This document shows positions 1-14,900 of a stretch of 64,000 nucleotides of DNA, one piece after another. This DNA comes from Cyprinodon diabolis (Eukaryota; Chordata; Actinopteri; Cyprinodontiformes; Cyprinodontidae): the NCBI GenBank assembly GCA_030533445.1, contig CM060070.1:25408001-25472000 (forward strand). The letters run 5' to 3'. Below the pieces are notes generated by a model. That model worked only from the letters and a program-made list of their open reading frames with translations, searched no databases and was not told where the DNA came from. How positions within the stretch are numbered: position 1 is the first letter of the stretch; each line of letters starts with the position of its first letter. Both the position numbers and the translations under genes were made by a program.

Positions 1-1824
1 CTTCTTCTTCTACAATTGTCCTTCGGTGCTCATATATTTATTCAAAAAATTATAAGAATGGATGTCATCTCATCAGTTTAAAGCATCCAGCATAGTGAGG
101 TGAAACACTCTTTAACAGCTTCATTAGTAAATTATCAAACAGTGCATTTGTGGTGAACATGTATGGTGTAAATGGCCTGAAAGAGCTTTCTAACTAGACT
201 TTGGGAATAAAGATCCCAGGTGGCAATTCTGTGGATCTGCAGACTGGTATAGAGACCTTTTAAAAAAGGTCTTACACTGATTTTTTTCCCCACAAGTCTG
301 TTTGTTGCTTAATTTTCCTTCTCAAATGCAGTTTTATTGCCTATATCTGAAGGCAGAAACTACTTCAATGATAACCTCTGAAGAGAAACACCGTTCATTT
401 GGTTTTATATGACAACAACACATACAGTTCTAATTAGGGCTGGGCAAATGAATCATATTTGCAATATAAATGCTAATTTCACATCGCAGAGTCAGACATT
501 TTGGTCAGATTACAATTAAAAAGAGTAAGACACTGACTTCTCACTCAATCCCATTAAGTGGGAGTAAGATGGTTTTCCATAACACAGGATTTAAGAGAGA
601 GGTGCAATTGGCATCTACAGTTGAAAGATCTGCCCATGCAGGTGGAAGTAAGCACTTTCTTGAACATCAAAATGTAACAGTAAAGTCCTGAGAGAATAGA
701 ATTTGAACAATCAAGCTGTCAGGGTCATGGAAACAATGCAACTCTGGAGTGAATATCCGCCTGCTTGTGATGTGAAGGAAAATCATAAAAAATTAAAATA
801 AAAATACAATTTAATTAAAAATATTAAAATTGGAAAAACATTTTTGGGTAACATAATTTAGCCCTAGTTCCAGTTGTATTTGCTGCTCCACACCTTAAAT
901 AATGCATAATTTATAAGGAACAGGTTTGTTTTTTTGTTTTTTTTTGTCAGGTTATAAGGAATCAATGCCTTCCACATCTACAAAAAAAAAAAAAAGAAAG
1001 AAAACCTCTAGTTGAGAACAATGGGAATTTATAGTGTCAAAAGAATTACGAGAATCCTCTACCAATTAAAGGGTCTGTCTCTAGGTACTCCAAACCTGTT
1101 CAACTTAATGAAGGGCTGTTCCACACAGTTTTCCCAATCAATGAAAAGTCAGACTCAGGTTAATGGCTCAACCCACCACTAATGAACAGAGGCTATCCAG
1201 TTCTCTAACCATGAACCGCAGTTGAATCTAACAACATATTTTCTCTGACATAAAGTCGTTTCACTTGCAGTACTGCATCGCCATCACTGCAGTGACTGAC
1301 AGGATTACTCACTTGTCAATAGTAAAGATTTTTTGTGTGGACGCTCGGGTGTTCATGCACAATCCATTTCCACTAAGGTGGAGTCTATTCATACCTTCCA
1401 ATTGATTCATTGATCCATTGATTTGTCTGCTAAAAGCTAATGATGCAAGTAAGTGACTCTTTCAATTTGCAAGGGGATGCATAGTGGAGGTATGCAGGCT
1501 TCACTCGAAAAGCAACAATACATTCTCAACTAGAAAAGAGACGATGGACCAAAATGTGTCTTTAGAAATCTAGAACCTGTTCTCATCTTGTATAGAAAGA
1601 TGATGTGATATTTTAAACATGTTATAATAAATTGGAGGTTTAAAATTTTCCTTTTTTTCCCCCGAGAGAAGAACATGCATCTCAGAAATCTTCTCACAGA
1701 CATGAAACTACACTTCAGTGGCTGTAGATTTTGTGATGATTGTCCTCTTTTATAAAAACAAAACCCATTTCAGAATGCCATTGGTGTTCTTTGCACATAT
1801 GTCATTAGTAATGTCTTTACATAC
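1..1824. other. qsox1 intron 9 (partial), no exon seen
   Basis: AT-rich sequence left of exon 9. I looked on the minus strand for the Erv-domain exons that should follow and found none. A short motif starting agggctgggcaa near 436 resembles the end of a teleost hAT-type repeat, but it is too short to define an element. Confidence 0.6.
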
Positions 1825-1947
1825 CTGTGCCGTGTTATCCACACTCTCTTTAAATGCCTTGTAGGAAATTTGATCCACAGTCTGGTTTTTCAGCCAAGAG
1901 TTCAGAGACTTTAACAAGTTCATCACCAAAGGACGACCTGGAAAATA
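1825..1947 (-). CDS. qsox1: qsox1 coding exon 9 (last one in view)
   Basis: 123 nt, phase 0 to 0. Encodes YFPGRPLVMNLLKSLNSWLK and NQTVDQISYKAFKESVDNTA-Q. NQT is a potential glycosylation sequon. Human QSOX1 has YFPGRPLVQNFLHSVNEWLK at the same place. Acceptor GTCTCCAG|TATTTT, donor GCACAG|GTATGT. The next exon, with the IGCQGS and Erv-domain sequence, is not seen between 1 and 1824. Confidence 0.92.
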
Positions 1948-4900
1948 CTGGAGACACAAACACAAGAATGATTCTGGAGCATAACCGGAACACAAAGAAA
2001 TAAAATCTTGTGTAGTTTTGTTGGGCCACCCTGAAGCATCAATCTGCCTTCGGATGATTGTCGACATTCATTACAGCCAGTCTAAATCATCCTCAGACCC
2101 GTTACATGTTTACATCACAAATTTCTGAGCATTCACACTGTGATATTAACACTAAGCATTGAGAAAAATAATATATTTTGCTCGTAGACAATGATCCCAA
2201 AATATTGTGATAATTAATTTGATATTTTTGGATGCACATTTAAACAGTAAGTGCTGTAAATGTGCTCAGCAGGCAAAACTAATTTCTGCCAGAGATTTTA
2301 CAACATGTGAGATTTTATAAACAGGGGATGGCAGCAACACTGTTGGATTCTGCAGCAGCTCTTCTATGGGGCATTTAAAGGAGGTGTTGCATTTTAATGA
2401 GTCAGAGAATAACTTTATTTAACCAGCCTGAGGATTTGCCTGTTAGCACAGATAACTTTACTGTCTGTCTACAGCTTGTGAAAAGCAGTAGACAAACAGA
2501 CCAAAACAGAATAGACAAAAAGAATTAATAATTTCTCTGGTCCATGAATATCTTAAACTATAAGTTTATTTGTAATTGCTGTCATTTTCATTTAAATATA
2601 TAAAGTGTCCATTTTAAAAAGAGGCAGATATTTTCTTTAATCATATTTTACTGGTTAGCATCAGACCCATCTACACCAAACAGCCTCTATGCAATTTTTT
2701 TGTTTCAATTTGGAAACAAATAAGGAAAATTTTATTTTTTTGACATTTTCTACATGTTTACTTTTATACCAACTGATGAGTTTTGATGAAGTTAGTAAAG
2801 TGGCATGGACTGATGAAAATGTTCATAGCAATAAGATGTAACGGTTTAGATTCCTAAATCTGTTTTCTTTATATATATTATAGTTTGACTAATCTGAGAA
2901 AAAAACTTTTGTCAGTCTTTAGTAAAATGAAAGAGTATGAAGTTATTTTCTGCTGTCGTAACTACCTGTATTTTTCATGGATACATTTTTTCCCCAATTC
3001 ATCTGTTTAAATAAAGACTTACATCATTATTTGCACACCTGGATTACATCATTCCTCCTGCAATGTTTAATCAGGCCTCCAGCTTTCTTCTGTGCACCTT
3101 TAGAATCAACGTAAGTAAATGTGACAAAAGCCGAGCTTAAACCTCTTCCTTCATTAAGATTTCCCTCCTAAGCCACTAACAACTACTTAGACACTCTGTC
3201 AGCAAGCTTTCTCCTGGTGGATGTTTACACCCAACCACAGTCACCACAGCAACTATGGCAGCTAGAGGAAACACGAGAGTGCAACTAGCAAAATGAAAGC
3301 AAGAAGAGAAAGAGGAAATCCAGCTGATGGCCGTCTGACATCCCTGATGACAGACAGAGATAAAAATAAAAGTCTTCAAACACACAACGGGACAAACAGA
3401 ACAGCTCATGTCTTCGTCTCACAACACAATAAGTTGTAGGCCTACTGCTTTTATACATTTTTGGCTAAATGCCTTTTATAATCTTACTGTAAAGCTTCTT
3501 TGAGTGTTTTGTTTGCACAAGTGGATAATTAAAAAGGATGTTTTTCCAAAACACAACCCTTGCTCTGCACCTTTTTTTCCAGAAACATGTCGTATTTCAG
3601 TTTCAGAAATTACAGTAAGCCTCAGTTTAAAAAAAATAAAAAATATGAAACATTAGTAGTAATTTGTTAACCCTGGAAGAGGCTTGTAAAAACCTTTAAA
3701 CTGATTATGTTTTTATATCAATAAAGAGCTCTAAATAAGTAACTTAATTTGCCTTTTCTCGTATCATATTGATGCACCTGAAACCTAAAAAGAACTACTA
3801 TATAAACTTAGCTGCTCATAATTGAAGGTTTTACAGTTAAATGTTAAAGAGCCAATGAACAACTTAGTCAATAAAATATATAATTTGGTCCTAACACTTA
3901 TTTTATAGGTTCAATAATTCCAAAACGTCTTGCACTGCAACAATATCCAATTATCTACTATATTTAGCAGTGGTCATCTGAGGCTTCACTACTAATTGAT
4001 TCCTTGTTTTAACCACGGCTCACCTGTTCATAAAATCTAATTTTCTAACTACATGTGACCAAAACACAGCTTCAGTTAAAGTGCTAAAGTCAAAGCAGTA
4101 TTAGAGAACTCCTCTTTCTGGTTTCCATCCATTACAGTACAAGTGAAGTTAGATTTCTTATATGGGACCATCACTTGTCTGTTATAATGTCTCATCTGCA
4201 AAGACTTATTTAGAGGACAAGTTTAATCAATATATCTTGAGACTGGAAGCAGTTTGCAATATTCAAATATATGCAAACACTACTATGCCATAGAAATTCA
4301 TTTTAACAGCTTAAAAGTATAAAGAAGCTAAATTTACATTTACTGCGATTAGGATTAACCTCAATCTCACTGATTATTCCTGTTTAATTATTACGTTTCT
4401 GTCTGTGTGACAATATTGATAAATAACAAGAAGTGTACAAAGAGCTACTATAATTTATGATTTCAATTGACCAGCATAGATTGTCAGATCTTTCCTGCTG
4501 AAGTAACTTAATGCAATCCGTGCACCTTTTCCCAACTACTTTATCTAGCTCTCCTAATCCAGAATCAGCAGATTCATCTCTGCCTCACAACCGCAGGAAA
4601 CTTAAGTTCTTTGAGTCTCTTTCTTCAACTGCAAATATTCAATGCAATAATAATTGGTAATTAATCAGGAATCATAAATTCATAACTGATCTGTATATAT
4701 TTTAGCTGTAAGCAGAGGTATCACAAAAAAAAACAATATGGGTAAGTAAAGTTCACACACGGATTTTTTATGCTTGCAGCTCACCTGTGGCAGTAATATA
4801 TTAGGTCTAGGCGTTGAGTTGTCTCACTGCCACTCAGACGGAAAAATTCATTAAACCCTCAAATGAATTTATGCAGAACAAAAGAAGCAGCTGTTTTCCA

Positions 4901-7900
4901 CTAATGGGCTTAGGTCTCAAGCAACTATATTCATGAGATTAATACAGCTACTGATTTTCCTGAAACACTCAAAAACTGGTTTTACTTACGGTACAATTAT
5001 TTAAATCAGTCAAAAAAACAAAAACTGTAAACCATACAGCTACTTTAAACAGGAGATTCACAAGTTTAGGATTAAATCTGAGCAGATAAAGCCAAAGCAG
5101 AGTACTGTATATCGAGTCTCTAGCCAGTATTGCCAACATTAACAATCTCAGCTCACAAAGACGCAAAAGTCACAGCAAACATTACTACAGTTAACCTCCA
5201 GTTACAATGATGGGTATTTTACACACATCTCCTTTAAATGTATTTTTAGCGAGCTAATGTGCATCTAAATCAGCTGCCATAGTTACAGATAAACATTAAG
5301 TGAAGCAATGTTTAACAAAACATAAAAAATATTCAGCTGACAGGACCATTAAAATGATTCATGCGTGGTTAAATTCTTTATTAGGGATCCTTTCTGATTA
5401 TCGATTTTATTCCTGCCGTTGCTTTTATCATCTCCATAATCTCCCCCTGCTACAGAAGAAAGCACCATCCATATATGCTGTATCTAGAGAAACTTAACAA
5501 AAAAAAAACAGAAAAACAAAACACATGGATGCACTTTGCCTCCTTTAAACATATACCCCTTCTGTCCCCCATCCCAGTTGGACCATGACAATCTCATTCG
5601 CCCTGGCAATATGTCATCCCTCATCCGATTAGTATCAGCAGCACTTGAGAAACCACAGGCTGCTTGTGGTGAGAAGGTCGCATCTGTTGGCTGCAACAGG
5701 GCACGCCTGGCCAATCTCCTGTGGTAGAAGGCAGGAGAAATAATAGCAGGTACAAATGGGAGGCTGCTGGAGAGCAAACCAGAGATAGAAGGAATCCTAT
5801 ACCAAACATACTAGAGACAACATCCAGTACTTATTTATATTTGCACTGACAGCTGAATTAGGAAAAACATATCTCCCTGGACTCTGGCATGAGAAGGATT
5901 TCAGAACAACACCCCACCCCCCATTATTCTGTTTTACTCCCCTTCTCTTTTGTCTCCTCTCCGAGCCGAAGGGCTTCTTTCAAGAAAAGCAGGATAGAGG
6001 TGTAATCCTTAAATACCTCGCTGTAATGCTCCTGATGCCTCCCAATATCCACTTTTCTAAATCCTAAAATACATGTAGTGCATTCAACAATCCAGATTTC
6101 GCCAAGCAAGATGGAAAATCTAAAAACATCATTTAAAAAAACAAAAACAAAAAACACATGATTGCAGCAGCAGATATAGCAATGGAGAGGGCTGTAGTTC
6201 TTGGATTTGGAAGGATTAGAAGCACATGTTTCATTGTAGATTGGGCACAAGAAGGTGATGCGAGTATTCAAAGTTAATGTTTCTTTGAGAAGAAAAAAAT
6301 AAGCAACACCACAGCTGATTACTGATTCAATCTGTCGTAAACTGAATCCCCTTAGAGCTCTACAAAAATGCTGATTTAAATACACAAAAAAATCCTTCAA
6401 TAAAAAGGTCCCGTTGGGGAAATGTAGGTTTGAATGTGTGACTCAAAAACACCTAAAAGGAAATTCTCTGACATGCAAACTATATAGAAAACTGCAATGT
6501 GCTGATTAAAATTATTAAAAGTCTAGTACATTGTTATTTACTCAAATTATTTTGTCTTGTACTCTTGTATTTAAGTGGCTTTGAACCAATTCACAATTTT
6601 AAATGTGTGTGTCGCCAAATCCTACTTTATAGCAAAGACTTTAGTATATATGTACTAAAGTATTGTACTGCCCCCCCCCCCCCCCCACACACACACACAC
6701 ACACACACACATTTAATTCCCTGAGTGTTCATGTTTGCCAATGTGTTGTTAATAATGGATTATATAGGGTTGGGATCAAAAATGTACTTTCATAATAAGC
6801 TACAATAATTTTGATCATTACTTTAAAACAAGTGTTTTAGAGATACAAAAAAAAATAAAAATAAAATAAAATAATAATAATAATAATAATAATATGAAAT
6901 TATTCTTTATTTAAAAAAAAAATCCACCTTTCCTGAGCCTTTTGGTTCACAAATAGAACCAGCAAGTGAAGGTAGTGACACCAGCACAATCACTGAAGTG
7001 AAATCATAATGATTCACTCTTACTAATCCAAACAGGTGATTCATTTAAGAAGTTCAGGTGTCTGGTTTTAAACAACTTTAACTTTTAAGTTTAACTTTAA
7101 AATATGAAAATTTCATTAAAAATTTCACATGGCTTTCTCAATTGGTTTTGAACTCTATCATTATTCAGCAGCCTTCACAAAGGCACAAAGGCAAGCTGTG
7201 CACACCTGAGGGCTCGACTAAATGCACTAATGTGTAAATCAAGGATACAGGTGTTTACAAAAGCCTTTGCCTTTTCATGGTGCTCAATGATGTCAGAATA
7301 ACTTAACTTTAGGAAAGGTCTTCTTTTAAACCCCCCCCCCCCAAATAATTTTTTTTCCGTTTTTAAACACATTTTTTACACCAAAATGATCAGATGTGTT
7401 TTCTCCAAGACACTGTCTTTTTGTTTAGGCCATAATAAGACTTTAATCCTGTGTCAAAAGATTGAGATTCTGGGAAATCACTAACTTCTCTGTTGTTGTC
7501 TGTGTGGACATGTACCAGTTTGCCTCTGATTCGAAGTGTCCAGATGACATCAGACAGCACAGATCGGCATGCTCTAGGGTAAGCTGCTCAACGCTCACTC
7601 GACAGAGCAGAGAGCAAGGTAAACAAGAATTGTTTTAGCGCTGCAGATGTAAAGAAAAAATAAAAACTAAGTTGACCAAAAAAAAACAACAAAAAAAGTC
7701 ATAATCATATTACCAAATTAGGCTTTATATTTATTATTTCAGCTTCTATACTATGATCAAATGTGCATGTACCTTTTATCTGACCATAAAAACAACACTG
7801 TGTGCCTTTAATAAATATATAAAGTATTTTTGCAATATTAGTAATGTGTAATAAGGTGTGTTTAAAGAATAATTATATGATGTTAAAAAACCTTAATGTG

Positions 7901-10900
7901 GAGTACAGTTAAGTCAAAAATCATTCATACATCAGCCAGAATAATTTTATAAAATCTAATGATTTTATTTATAATCTTCTTTTGATCAGAAGTTACATGT
8001 GAATTTTTGGAGTAGCCTAAAAAAAGCACAGAAGCCTGACCTGAATTTGGAAGATAATCTATGGAGGGAAAAAAGTTTAAGGTGATGCAAGAAGGCCTTC
8101 CAACCGCACAGATCTGGTTCTCATCAGCAAAAATAAATAATTGAAATATTGCAGGAAACAAGTAGGGTAAAAAAATGTATAATTTATGTAATGACACCAA
8201 AGATTATAAAAAAGGGTGTGAATATTTTTTTTTAGCATTCAAGTTTTTAATAACATTTAAGTAGAAAAAAACGGGTAAATCTTCCTAATAGAAGCTCCTT
8301 CGTCGATCGTCTCATCCTCTGAGAGATACCTGCTTCTTTTCTAGTCCGAAACAAACTTCATGTGAATGAATTTCATTTTAAAGCCAAACCTGCCAGAATT
8401 ATGAATAATTTTGGGCTTCAGTGCAAACGTATGCATCCTAGAAGCTTGTTAAAAAAATTACCTTGCATGTCAGATCTTCTTTGTTTTAAAATTTACTCAG
8501 CATCTTCATGGCAAACAGCCTGAACAGGAGCACGCTCTCCTGTCTGTGGCAAGGGCACTTAGTCAGGAGTCAATAAGGACGGTCAGAAGTCGCGTTCAGC
8601 CGTAACAATGACATCCTCCTCAGCTACACAAAGCCCCGCTGAGTGCTGGCTGCTCCATCCTTGCAGGGGGGAGACAGGCTAAAAACACCACTGGGACCTG
8701 CTACCATTGACTAAACAAACCGGAGCTAATGGGGGGCCGCAACGCTCTGCCCTCCACATGCACCCCCCCCCATACAGATACACTGACACAAGCTGGCTTA
8801 CTGCGACGCCTCCCAAGAGAGCGAGATATAATCAGAGAGATTGGAGGCAGGCTGGGGAAGTGGAGCAGCCTGGTGTGTAGCCAACAGGGACACGGCTAGC
8901 AGGTCAGGCTTCATCATCACAACATGCTTGCCTGGTGGCACACATACACACACAGATTGATGAGAGAGGCAAAGGTGGAGGTGATCAGAAGCATCAGATG
9001 GGAAAAAAAGTTTCTGCTATAAAACAGGAAAAAAAAAATACTTAATATAAATAGGATATAATGCAGATTTTTTTTTTTCTTAAAATAGTCCTTATGCTTA
9101 AACAAAAACGTATTAAAAAATCATAGCTGCTGCAGGAACATGAAGAGGGGGAGTGTCAGATGGTTTATCCTATTCAGACCAACAAGTCACTGAGGGCTGC
9201 ACGCCACACTTCAATCCCACTGTGGAGCAGCATAAAGAGGGTCAACAATCCCCCTGGGAGTCTTTGTGCTTCTTTCCTACAGAAGGGCATCTACTTCTGA
9301 TTTCAATACCCTCAATCAAAATGTTTCCACAATGGTAATAAAAAAAATAAAAAAAAACAACAACAGGTTTAGCAGCAAGACATGAGCTAACCTTCACAAA
9401 CATTAATTAAACACATAAGGATTAAAACAACAACTTCTAAGAGGTTAAAATTTAAATGCAAAGCTGACATCTACAGCCTGCTCATCATTGTGCCGTCTCA
9501 TTCGCCATCTAGTGGTGACCTGCTGCAACTGCTAATTTAGTAAGTATTTAAAAAAACGTTTTGGAATATATATTTTATTTGACGTTTTAGCATGCAAAAT
9601 TTATTTTTCTAAATAGAAGAATGCATACTATGATGCTTGTAAATATAAGAATAATTATTGAATAGTAAAAACCTAAACTAAATTATAAAACTGAATTTCA
9701 CACTCCTGTTTGACTGGAAACAAGAATTGGTAGATTAAAAAAAAAAAAAAAATCAGTTTCATCCTAAAACCTAGTTAAAACGAGGGGGAAAAAAGGTTGA
9801 TTTCATGCATCCTGCTTAAATAAAAATTTCACAAACTTTTTTTTACTCAAATATTGTTTCTCCATGTTGGTGAGCTGCTTTTGAGCAGAGCTCTGTGCTG
9901 CTCTGAATGTGTGTAAGTGCTGTATAGATACGTGGTATGCATGGACTACCTTTAACAGGACAGAGATGTAACTCTTCAGTGCAATCAAAGCATCTCCTTT
10001 GATGACACTTTGGACAGCCAGCTCCACACGCAACGAGTGATGCAGTGCTGACTCCAGGTCTGCCATGTACACCCGGGATCTGGACGTGCACACACCAGAC
10101 AAAAACACACACAGGAAAAGATTAAGTAATGCCTATAATGAGAATGAACCAAGGGTGTCTTGTTCATACCTGTTGAATGGTCTCCAGGGCTCCTGTGTGC
10201 TATTCTTAACCAGCTCCATGGTGACCGGTGGAGGCTTCCCTGAGCGTATCACACCAGGCAGCCTCTGGAGGGCGTAGGAGTAGAAAGCGCGGGCTTCAAA
10301 GTTCCTGTGGGTAAGAAAGGGTAAGTGGTACTAGGAACTTGGATGAATAAACGGTGGGGAACAAAAACTTAGCAAATTATGCTTCTTTAGATAGCAGCCA
10401 GCTACTTAGAAGAATGTAAATAAGTTACTAATTAGCAGGAAGTCATGCTGAACAAAAACCAGTGGATTTCAACATCTGAATGTGGTTATTAAAATAATGT
10501 GCATTAATACTGCTTCACTCTACGGTTTTAACATTGGAAATTTAACCGACATATTTATAATAAATGAATACAGGCAACCTAAAGTAATCTGTAAAAAAAT
10601 ATCTCAAGCAGTGTTATATGAACTGTAAAACACTACAGTTATGTAATTACAAACCATAATGCACTTAAATCTTGTAAATGTATATTACAGAGTTAAGTTT
10701 AAACATATGTATATCTTAGTGCAGTAAAATACTACATAAACATAAATATTGTGTTCAAACTGCCCATTTTTTGGAACTTATTTCCAAATAGTCAGATTGT
10801 AATTATTTCAGGAAAGTATTTTATTATATTGTTGACAGTAGATAGCAAAAGGGTTCTTTGTTCTTTCTTCATTGAGTTTCCATGTTATCCCTGTGCATGC

Positions 10901-11926
10901 TTGGGTTCACTCAGGGTACTCTGACTATCTCGAATAACATGACTAACAGGTTAAATGGTCTCTTAAAATGGTATAAACGTGGATATTTGTAGTGTGAGTC
11001 TCTTTGTTGCCTCGGTAATGTACTGGCACCCTGTCCAGGGTCCATCCGGCCTATCAGCCACCCTCCGACCCAGTAAGGATAAATGAGGAAAACGAAATAA
11101 TAGCTGTGTATTTTAGACTTTTTTTTTATTTTTAATGTACATGTTATTTTAAAAATGACATATCAAAGAGTATCTGATGGTAGTCAGAGGGCCCGGTGGC
11201 ACCCATGTATGGTAGCCTCATTTCGGTCATGGAGCCCGAGAGCAGCTGGGGCTACAAAGCCCCCATCAGTATGTGAATGTGTGCATGTTTGGGAGATTGA
11301 CTGAATGTAGTGTAAAGCGCTTTGGAGTCCCCTGACTTGAAAAGGTGCCATAAAAGTACAGGCCACTTACAATTTCCACCATTTATTTAAAACATTCTCA
11401 ATAATCAGTAAAAAATATCCTCACAGCAATCAAACCCTTGCTAAAATTGCTAATCACCTCCAACTCCTTGAGGTCAAAAGGCCTTATTGACATCATCCTA
11501 ATGTTTAACCTCTTGACTCCAAGCTCAATTCATTTATTAAGGTTGAATTCATAAAACTCGACTTTATCCTTGTAGTGGTCAATGCTAAATTCTTGCAGAC
11601 AGATTCAGAGACGGTAGTATTTTAAAGCAGTAGAATAGTTTTGATGATTTGCAGAAAGATTTTAAAACTCAACTAATCCTAATACTTGTTGCTTTATCAG
11701 CATGGTTTTTACTGTAAAATACCTGCTATTATCTTTAATTTAATCCTGGGCTTCATAAATTTACGGCCAAATATTTTTCTCACTTATGAAATTGTTTTTT
11801 GAGCACAGAGCAGATGGTGCAGGTGATTCTGGGAGAGATTGCTGATTATTTAACCATGCGCAAACCCTGCAAAGTGGAAGCTCAGCCATTATTGTGTTAC
11901 ACCCCCATTTGCTTTCTCTTCTCGTC

Positions 11927-11998
<72 letters not shown>

Positions 11999-14900
11999 CT
12001 ATAGACCTGGAGCTGGATGGTAATAAGCAGGATGGATACTCTGGCCCTATGCTCACTCATGCCAGCCAGGGACTCAATTACACCTGTGTGTCTGGTGGGA
12101 GTGTAGAGATGTGGAGGGAAAGCCATTCATCCCCTGATCCCCAGGGCTAGCGGGCAGCCAGGCGTCAGGGTGGGCTGAGAGCGAATAGATTCACCTGGGA
12201 GCAGCACATTACGTGCATGACAAATGTGAGACGCTCTCCCAGTGTGATGCACACACATATCAAGATAACACACACACAAGCTCTGCTCTCCCAGGATCAA
12301 TCAGATATTCAGCGATGATGGGAGGCCATCTGTCACCATGAGTGGCTGGGTCTTGTTTGGCAGGTGAAGCCAGAGAAGCAATGGCATTGTTTTCATGCAA
12401 GAAATTAAAAACCCTCCCTTCTGTACAGTGATCGAGATGAGGAGGGTGGGAGATCGGGAGAGGTGGAGGGTGAATAAATAAATCAGCAATAAATCATTTC
12501 CTTTTTGCATTTGTCAACTAAAAAGGAGTCCTCTTTGCATGCCAAGTTAATGAAACAGCCAAACAAAGAGGCATAAACAGCAGATGAATTTGCAGGGTGA
12601 GGAACGATCACAGCCGCTTTATGACCGTGAATAATGGCAGCGATTTTGATGTTCTGATCCCATTAAGAGGCCAGATGTTTAAAAGTATTTCCATGAATAG
12701 GGTTCAGATAATGAGGTTGCAACAAAGCTTTTCAGCAGAAAGCAAAACGGCTGCAAGTAAAACAATGAGGATCTCTGATGTCTGTGGAATCAGTTTTTCT
12801 CATTATTGATGGAAACAAAGTTTAAGATGTTGGGTATATGTTTCAGGATGATTGAAATATCTGAAAAGAAGCGCCTCCCCTCCTAAATATTCAGGATATT
12901 AAGAGGTAGATGGTCAGAGCAGTAACGCTGGTTTTATAACCTGCACCACCTGCTTTGAACACAGTAGATAACAGACAATGCAGATATGTAATACTGTGTG
13001 ATCAATTTGCATCTTCAATATTTCTTGCCGTCTTAGCTAGGTAATTTAACACTGTAACTCTTGAATGTTCTCCCCAGTCACCATAAGCTTCAATGTATTT
13101 GGTCAGGATTCATCAAAAACGACCAACGCACAGTGTGCATGTGTTCTTGAATATGATTCACAGTTTTCAATTATTTGTATTAACTAAAGAAGCAGCCATC
13201 TGTTTGTATTCAGCCTCACTGAGCAATTACTGTACATGACCTCCTTAGTCCCTCGTTTTAGATTTCTTGACATTTTATTGTAATCATTCTAATGGTTTGC
13301 CTATTTTTTCTGACATAACTGGTGTTTACAGATGCAAGGAATTTGTATAATAAAAATCAAAGTAATTTTTACCATATTTATACTTCTCAAAGCCCATTAC
13401 TGTCAAAACTGTTGCACAGGTGAACAATACATTATAATGCATAAGATTCATTCTCATCTTATTTATCACATTAAGAGGGAAAAAATTACTTATCAGTATG
13501 CTGCTGTATCTGTGGTTGGCTTAATCTATTAAAAAAGGGCAATCTTTTTCTTTCATTTTCTTTGGTGTTTAAAAACATGTTTTCTGAGAAAAATAAAACT
13601 CACTGTAGCAGTGGAGGAATAGATAGACAGACAGACAGTGCAATTTTGAGCTGCAGTGCAAAGGCTTCTGCTATGTTTATTACATTGTTCAGGTTAGGTT
13701 AAAAACAACCTTATGTTGAGCTCCATGCAATGGCATAACTATCGGTAAAGCAAAGACTGCTGCTGCTTAGGGGCCCCCGTCACTGGGTGGCCCCCTATGC
13801 TATTGTAGACTAGGACGTCTCTTTGCAGATGTAGTGGTGTGAAAAATTCCTCTTAAACCCACCTGATACTGAAGTGACTGACCGGACCTTATTTGTACCG
13901 CAACACATGCCAGATTTCAACATGATGACACCAATAGCAAAGCAGACAGTGGCACTTTTAATTACTATCTTAATAACTGTGTATAGTTCATGGGGTGTTG
14001 TACTTCATATGGGGCCCACCCACATAATGTTGCTTACGGGCCTATTGTTGTGTCGTTATGACATTGGCTCCATGGGTAACCTTATCTGTCTAACAATGCA
14101 AACAGTCACCCTCCTTAATCCAGCTGAACATATGCAAATCAGCTGCACAAGTGTGTCATAAAATATGAGTTAAAATTGTAAGACTTCACTGCAGTGAGCT
14201 GACAGTCACAAAATGCTTCCAACACTCAGATATAAATCTATAGATGCTAATTATTCAGGATAAAAGCTGTAGAAAATGTCTCCCAAAAGTGTTGGTTGAA
14301 TATTTTTCTACCGAAGTTCTTATTCTTGTTATTGTACGTAGAAAGAAATCCCATACATGTTTAGGTTGCACAGGTGCAAATAAGTCTGCAGTTTTCATTG
14401 AACATTTGCATTATACAATTTCAGTCCAGACAGACGTTTCTTCTTTGCTCTACCTCCAAAATAGGCTGTCCTGAGCGATTTTCTGTATTTGTGCTGCTAT
14501 ATGTTTGGACCGCTGGATCACATAGGGACCACTTTTCCTCATTCTATCTCTATTCTCCCATTCTGCAGTGCCTTTTAAGTTACACTCATAACTTTATGTC
14601 CTCTCTGCCTCCGTCCAACAATTTTAGCCAGTGTTCACAGTACTCCAGAAAGGCTTATTGTGACGGAGAACAGACAGTTGAGTAAACTGTGGTCTAGTGT
14701 GGTTACAACACCCGTGTTGTGAAAGAGGAACACTGCAGAAACACTTACACTCTGAGTCTGGTAAAGTTACCATCTGGATAATAGAGGTAACAGGAGGGAA
14801 ACTCCGTCACTCCCAGTTTGGCCACCAGACCGCTTTCCGTGTTCAGCACCCTCCTCACAGTAACGTTCTCAAACTGCAGCAGGTCCAGGATCACCTGTTC

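Larger units (their letters stand above)
1948..9949 (-). other. qsox1 intron 8 (about 8.0 kb)
   Basis: Large intron between exons 8 and 9. It holds a C-run with a CA repeat (6671-6710), an AAT repeat (6871-6893), a 12-C run (7331-7342), a Tc1-like transposon relic (about 7912-8236), and GC-richer non-repetitive blocks at 5530-6060 and 8520-8900. No coding exon with splice sites in the right phase was found. Confidence 0.8.
10305..14748 (-). other. qsox1 intron 6 (about 4.4 kb)
   Basis: No exon found. It contains a LINE-tail type repeat (11015-11375), a long GA tract (11932-11996) and a non-repetitive block at 12060-12810 of mixed composition that could be regulatory. Confidence 0.75.

Noticed and set aside
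11761..12126. Open frames with RERERE or SLSLSL runs
   Set aside because: Translation of a (GA)n microsatellite.
13730..14070. ggggcccccgtcactgggtgg and gggcccacccacataatg words as a retroelement
   Set aside because: Suggestive of a decayed dispersed repeat, but there is no structure or frame to support a call.
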